From CAYUUP01 sp964447925 (GTDB lineage: Bacteria; Bacillota; Clostridia; Oscillospirales; Oscillospiraceae): DNA of 44,485 nucleotides. Under the pieces are notes generated by a model. It saw only the letters and a program-made list of their open reading frames with translations. It was not told the DNA's origin and made no database searches. Position numbers and translations under genes: made by a program. Position 1 is the first letter of the stretch. Every line of letters starts with the position of its first letter. This document shows positions 41,852 to 44,485 of this stretch, one piece after another. The stretch lies in the NCBI GenBank assembly GCA_964447925.1, contig CAYUUP010000002.1, positions 1 through 44,485 of the forward strand, read 5' to 3'.

Positions 41852-42417
41852 GACTGCTCAGACACCGGGGCCTCTGTATTTCCCCGGCGGAAGGGCACCA
41901 GATGGGTGCGATCCAGCGCCAGCATAATAGACGGGATCAGGACAAGCTGGAGAATGATGCCGGGAATGGCGGTGAGCAGTGCCCCGGAGAGGAATGCCTG
42001 CCAGCTGAAGGTGCTGTTTCCCAGTCCCATGAGAATCACCCTGGCGGCACCCCACACCAGTCGCCCGGCAACCATAGCGGCCAGCAGGGCGCGGTACAGC
42101 GCCCTGACGCATTGCCAGGGTGAACGCTGGAAAATCAGCCCCACCACAGCGCCATAGGTGGCCAGCTCAAAGGTCATAGCGATGGCGGTGGGGTAGAGGG
42201 GGGGCATTCCGAAGATGGCGCACCGCAGCAGGGGCAGGACAAGCCCCACCACTCCGCCATGCTTCCAGCCACAGATCAGGCCACAGAGAAGGACGGGCAG
42301 ATGCATGGGCAACAGCATACTGCCAATAACCTGAAGATTGCCTGTGACCAGAGGAAGTACCAGCCCAAGGGCCAGAAACATCGCTGACAAAGCCAGCTTT
42401 TTTACATCTTTACCCAT
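41848..42417 (-). CDS. ECF transporter S component (vitamin/precursor), 189 aa
   Basis: About six helices are visible, starting KKLALSAMFLALGLVLPLVTG, with loops rich in Pro and Gly (LLPMHLPVLLCGLICGWKHG) like PanT/FolT-type S components. An Ala-x3-Ala-x3 pattern in helix 1 is the usual contact with EcfT. ATG at 42417 is preferred because AAAAGGAG stands just upstream; a second ATG at 42420 and one at 42444 that overlaps the zapA stop are alternatives. No T or A subunit is adjacent, so it probably uses a shared ECF module. The linked kinase may trap its substrate. Confidence 0.8.
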   Translation of the reverse strand: MGKDVKKLALSAMFLALGLVLPLVTGNLQVIGSMLLPMHLPVLLCGLICGWKHGGVVGLVLPLLRCAIFGMPPLYPTAIAMTFELATYGAVVGLIFQRSPWQCVRALYRALLAAMVAGRLVWGAARVILMGLGNSTFSWQAFLSGALLTAIPGIILQLVLIPSIMLALDRTHLVPFRRGNTEAPVSEQS

Positions 42418-42440
42418 CATTTTCTCCTTTTCGCTGTGTC

Positions 42441-42752
42441 TCATTTGCCCGAAAGCCGAAATATCTCCCGTCGAGCTTCAGATAACTCCAGCTTAGTTCG
42501 GCCTAATTCATCTGCAGACTCCTTGGTCTGACGGCGCAGATTGGCACATGCCTCCTGCTCCTTGAAATATAGATCAGCCAGATTGACAGCGGCCAGCACG
42601 GCGGCATCCAGGGCGGAGACATGAGTGGCCTCGCGCACTTCATTGATCTGACCATCCACAAAGGCAGCGACTCGCTGGACGTAATCCTTGCCTTCTTCGG
42701 CGGTAATGGTATAATTCCTGCCTGCAACGCTGATCTCGACCCGGTTTTTCAT
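42441..42752 (-). CDS. zapA: Cell division protein ZapA, 103 aa
   Basis: ZapA bundles FtsZ protofilaments at the division site. The N-terminal globular part reads VEISVAGRNYTITAEEGKDY (about residues 4-23), followed by the amphipathic VQRVAAFVDGQINEVRE helix, the VSALDAAVLAAVNLADLYF helix and a charged coiled-coil C-terminus. Length and pattern match Firmicutes ZapA. GGGAGAG precedes the ATG. It lies 37 nt after the Big_2 membrane protein gene on the same strand, so both probably share one transcript. Confidence 0.92.
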   Translation of the reverse strand: MKNRVEISVAGRNYTITAEEGKDYVQRVAAFVDGQINEVREATHVSALDAAVLAAVNLADLYFKEQEACANLRRQTKESADELGRTKLELSEARREIFRLSGK

Positions 42753-42789
42753 CGGAGTCTCTCCCTTCCTTTCTGTATTTGAAAAAGCC

Positions 42790-44082
42790 TTATTTTACGC
42801 GCACGGTAACAGTGGTGGACTGGCCGCCGGAAGTGACGGTCAGGGTGGTGACGCCTACGGCGAGAGCGGTGACGGTACCGCTCTGGGTAACAGTGGCCAC
42901 TGAGGTGTCTGAAATGGACCAGGTGTAATTGGATCCGTCCCCGCCGGTGGCGGTCATGTCCACGCTGCTGACGCCTGCCAGCTCCAGCGTGATGTCCGTT
43001 TTGACATGTCCATAGGCAGTGACCACGATTTCAGTGCCGCCGGGGACATCTGCCTGACAGGTGACGTTGCAGCTGGCGGAGACGTTGCCAGCGGTAGCGG
43101 TAACGGTGGCCGTCCCCGCACCTACCCAGCTGACAGTCCCGCCCGCCACAGTGACCACGCTGGTGTCGCTGGAACTCCAGCTGACATCACCAGTCCAGTC
43201 CTCCGGGGTGACAGCGGCGGTGATGGTGGAGGAACTGCCGACAGCCAGGGTCAGGCTGCTGTTGCTCAGGGTAATGCCGGTGGCGTCAGCACCTGCGGGA
43301 TCCTCCGCCTGACAGGTAACGGTACAGGTAGCAGTCAGTTCGCCGGCGGTAGCGGTGATGGCGGCCTCTCCGGCGCTGATCCAGGTCACTGTGCCATCGG
43401 AGGCCACTGCAGCCACATCCTGATCGCTGGAGGACCAGTATACAGAGTCCGCCAGATCCTCGGGGTTCGCGGTGACTGTTAGGACAGCAGTTTCTGATGG
43501 GCCAAGGGTCAGGGCAGTCTGGCTCAGGCTGATGCCTGGGGCGCTGCTTTCTCCGCAGGTAACAGCACAGCTTGCGGTAATATCTCCGGCGGCAGCGGTG
43601 ATGGTGGCCGTTCCGGCTCCCACCCAGCTTACCACGCCCTCCTGGGTGACGGCCGCCACCCCCTCATCGCTGGAAGTCCAGCTGACAGTACCCATCCAAC
43701 CCTCCGGGGTGACGGTGCAAATCAAAGTGATGCTGTCCCCCTCTTCCAGTGTGAGCGTCTCATTGCTCAGGGTCACGGTTTCGGCAATGACATCGGTCTC
43801 CCCCTCATTTTGTGCTTGGCTATCACTGGTGAGGACGTTTTTCAGCTGATAGGCCAGAAAGATCACAGCGATAATGACTAGCACAGCGCCCAGCAAGGCA
43901 GCTACAGTGTTTAGGCCGCCCCGGCCGGAGACAAATCCACCGCCCCGAAAGAGTACATCAGTACGCTGCGTGTCCTCTCGGTCATCTCCTCCGCAGAAGG
44001 GGCAGACGTCATAGCTGCTGTCGTAGTCTCCGCCGCATTTATCGCAGTGGATAATCTCAGATGAATTTTGCTTTTTCGCCAT
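42790..44082 (-). CDS. Zinc-ribbon, single-span membrane protein with extracellular Big_2-type domains, 430 aa
   Basis: A cytoplasmic zinc ribbon (C13, C16, C27, C30) is followed by one membrane helix (about 57-80). Three clear bacterial Ig-like group 2 domains follow, each with the SWTSSD/YWSSSD core, a VSWVGAGTATITA or VTWISAGEAAITA strand and a CxVTC tail (about 100-345), then a fourth divergent one ending the protein (about 346-430). Pairs of Cys in each domain could form disulfides. AGGAGG precedes the ATG, and a consensus promoter is at 44169-44197. It is co-transcribed with zapA, which hints at a cell-envelope or division link. Function unknown. Confidence 0.82.
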   Translation of the reverse strand: MAKKQNSSEIIHCDKCGGDYDSSYDVCPFCGGDDREDTQRTDVLFRGGGFVSGRGGLNTVAALLGAVLVIIAVIFLAYQLKNVLTSDSQAQNEGETDVIAETVTLSNETLTLEEGDSITLICTVTPEGWMGTVSWTSSDEGVAAVTQEGVVSWVGAGTATITAAAGDITASCAVTCGESSAPGISLSQTALTLGPSETAVLTVTANPEDLADSVYWSSSDQDVAAVASDGTVTWISAGEAAITATAGELTATCTVTCQAEDPAGADATGITLSNSSLTLAVGSSSTITAAVTPEDWTGDVSWSSSDTSVVTVAGGTVSWVGAGTATVTATAGNVSASCNVTCQADVPGGTEIVVTAYGHVKTDITLELAGVSSVDMTATGGDGSNYTWSISDTSVATVTQSGTVTALAVGVTTLTVTSGGQSTTVTVRVK

Positions 44083-44114
44083 ATGCAGTGCCTCCTGCCA
44101 GCCCCTGTCCAGCG

Positions 44115-44137
44115 CCGGAGGGATGGTAGTCCTCCGG
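44115..44137 (-). promoter_or_regulatory. Leader hairpin of the zinc-ribbon/Big_2 gene
   Basis: CCGGAGG (44115-44121) and CCTCCGG (44131-44137) make a perfect 7-bp stem in the untranslated leader, about 32 nt before the start codon. Confidence 0.45.
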
Positions 44138-44168
44138 AACGGGATATTGTTCTTTATTTATAGTTCAT

Positions 44169-44197
44169 ATTATACCGTTTTCTCTGTTCCCCGTCAA
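44169..44197 (-). promoter_or_regulatory. Sigma-A type promoter of the Big_2-zapA operon
   Basis: On the minus strand TTGACG (44192-44197), a 17-bp spacer and TATAAT (44169-44174) lie about 85 nt before the start codon. Confidence 0.8.
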
Positions 44198-44256
44198 CCA
44201 TAAGTTTGACTCAAACATCCGGGTTTAAAAGGGAGAAAATTTTTTCCGAAAAGCAC

Positions 44257-44285
44257 TTGACAAGTGGGACTCAGGTGTGTATAAT
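44257..44285 (+). promoter_or_regulatory. Consensus promoter of the tRNA cluster
   Basis: A perfect TTGACA (44257-44262), a 17-bp spacer and a perfect TATAAT (44280-44285) lie 30 bp before tRNA-Val, typical of stable RNA promoters. Confidence 0.9.
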
Positions 44286-44315
44286 ATAACACGTCGCTTG
44301 ACGATGCGGGAACAC

Positions 44316-44392
44316 GGGAGCATAGCTCAGCCGGCTAGAGCACATGCCTTACAAGCATGGGGTCACAGGTTCGAGTCCTGTTGTTCCCACCA
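44316..44392 (+). tRNA. tRNA-Val (anticodon TAC)
   Basis: A full cloverleaf can be folded by eye: acceptor GGGAGCA with TGTTCCC (one G-U pair), D-stem GCTC/GAGC, anticodon stem CATGC/GCATG with loop CTTACAA (anticodon TAC), T-stem ACAGG/CCTGT with TTCGAGT, and an encoded CCA end. A second copy of the acceptor sequence, GGGAACA, sits just upstream at 44308-44314. Confidence 0.95.
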
Positions 44393-44435
44393 CACACCTT
44401 ACATAGGTGTCATCCCAGCAGGGTTATTTTCATAT

Positions 44436-44485
44436 GCCTCTGTAGCTCAGTCGGTAGAGCAGGGGACTGAAAATCCCCGTGTCAT
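44436..44485 (+). tRNA. tRNA-Phe (anticodon GAA), cut off by the window end
   Basis: GCCTCTG, TA, D-stem GCTC/GAGC and anticodon stem GGGGA/TCCCC around CTGAAAA (anticodon GAA) are visible; the T-arm and 3' acceptor lie beyond the window. Confidence 0.9.

Overview
The window reads as a high-GC Clostridia chromosome (GC looks close to 60% by eye), most likely an Oscillospiraceae gut anaerobe of the Flavonifractor, Intestinimonas or Lawsonibacter type. Reasons: the block recO-mutS2-HPr-like-uvrC-rsmD-coaD, the many [4Fe-4S] and flavin oxidoreductase domains, ThyX-type thymidylate synthesis, ECF transporters, Gram-positive promoters and Shine-Dalgarno sites, and no outer-membrane genes. The genus is inferred.

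Layout. 1-8.2 kb is core information processing: an SDR fragment, a 50-aa membrane peptide, recO, mutS2, an HPr-fold protein whose catalytic His is replaced by Ser, uvrC, rsmD, coaD and a coiled-coil protein. 8.5-13.2 kb is a two-gene redox module: a NuoG/GltD-like NAD(P)H-oxidising iron-sulfur flavoprotein, followed by a fusion of a worn NuoF/ferredoxin head to an FAD-dependent reductase. The fusion carries a strong internal ribosome binding site exactly at the domain boundary. 13.2-14.9 kb is a long regulatory region and a membrane glycosyltransferase. 15.0-17.7 kb is a tightly overlapping operon with a VanG-type D-Ala-D-Ser ligase, a hexapeptide acetyltransferase and a racemase bearing the VanT-type Asn. 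17.9-19.9 kb holds a tiny ferredoxin-thioredoxin-reductase-like protein and an L,D-transpeptidase. 20.2-23.7 kb is an operon prmA-thioesterase-thyX-exonuclease.

24.5-37.7 kb is a ten-gene minus-strand operon that reproduces the gene order of the streptococcal sia/hts heme operon: surface receptor, Shp-like heme protein, binding lipoprotein/permease/ATPase, two ABC exporter-type half transporters, then an ECF S-T-A transporter. Its first gene differs from streptococcal Shr because it has an FMN_bind domain with a covalent-flavin acceptor motif among NEAT-like domains. A consensus promoter and a 26-bp perfect palindrome with a -10 hexamer in its centre lie upstream.

38.0-41.2 kb carries a Na/Pi cotransporter, trmO and dcd. 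41.3-44.1 kb on the minus strand is a zinc-ribbon/Big_2 membrane protein, zapA, an ECF S component and a uridine-kinase-like protein. The window ends in a tRNA cluster: Val(TAC) and a cut-off Phe(GAA).

The strongest candidates for under-described biology are the flavinylated heme receptor and its operon, the redox module with its two-product reading frame, the Crh-like HPr, and the compact D-Ser operon that lacks vanXY and vanRS in view.
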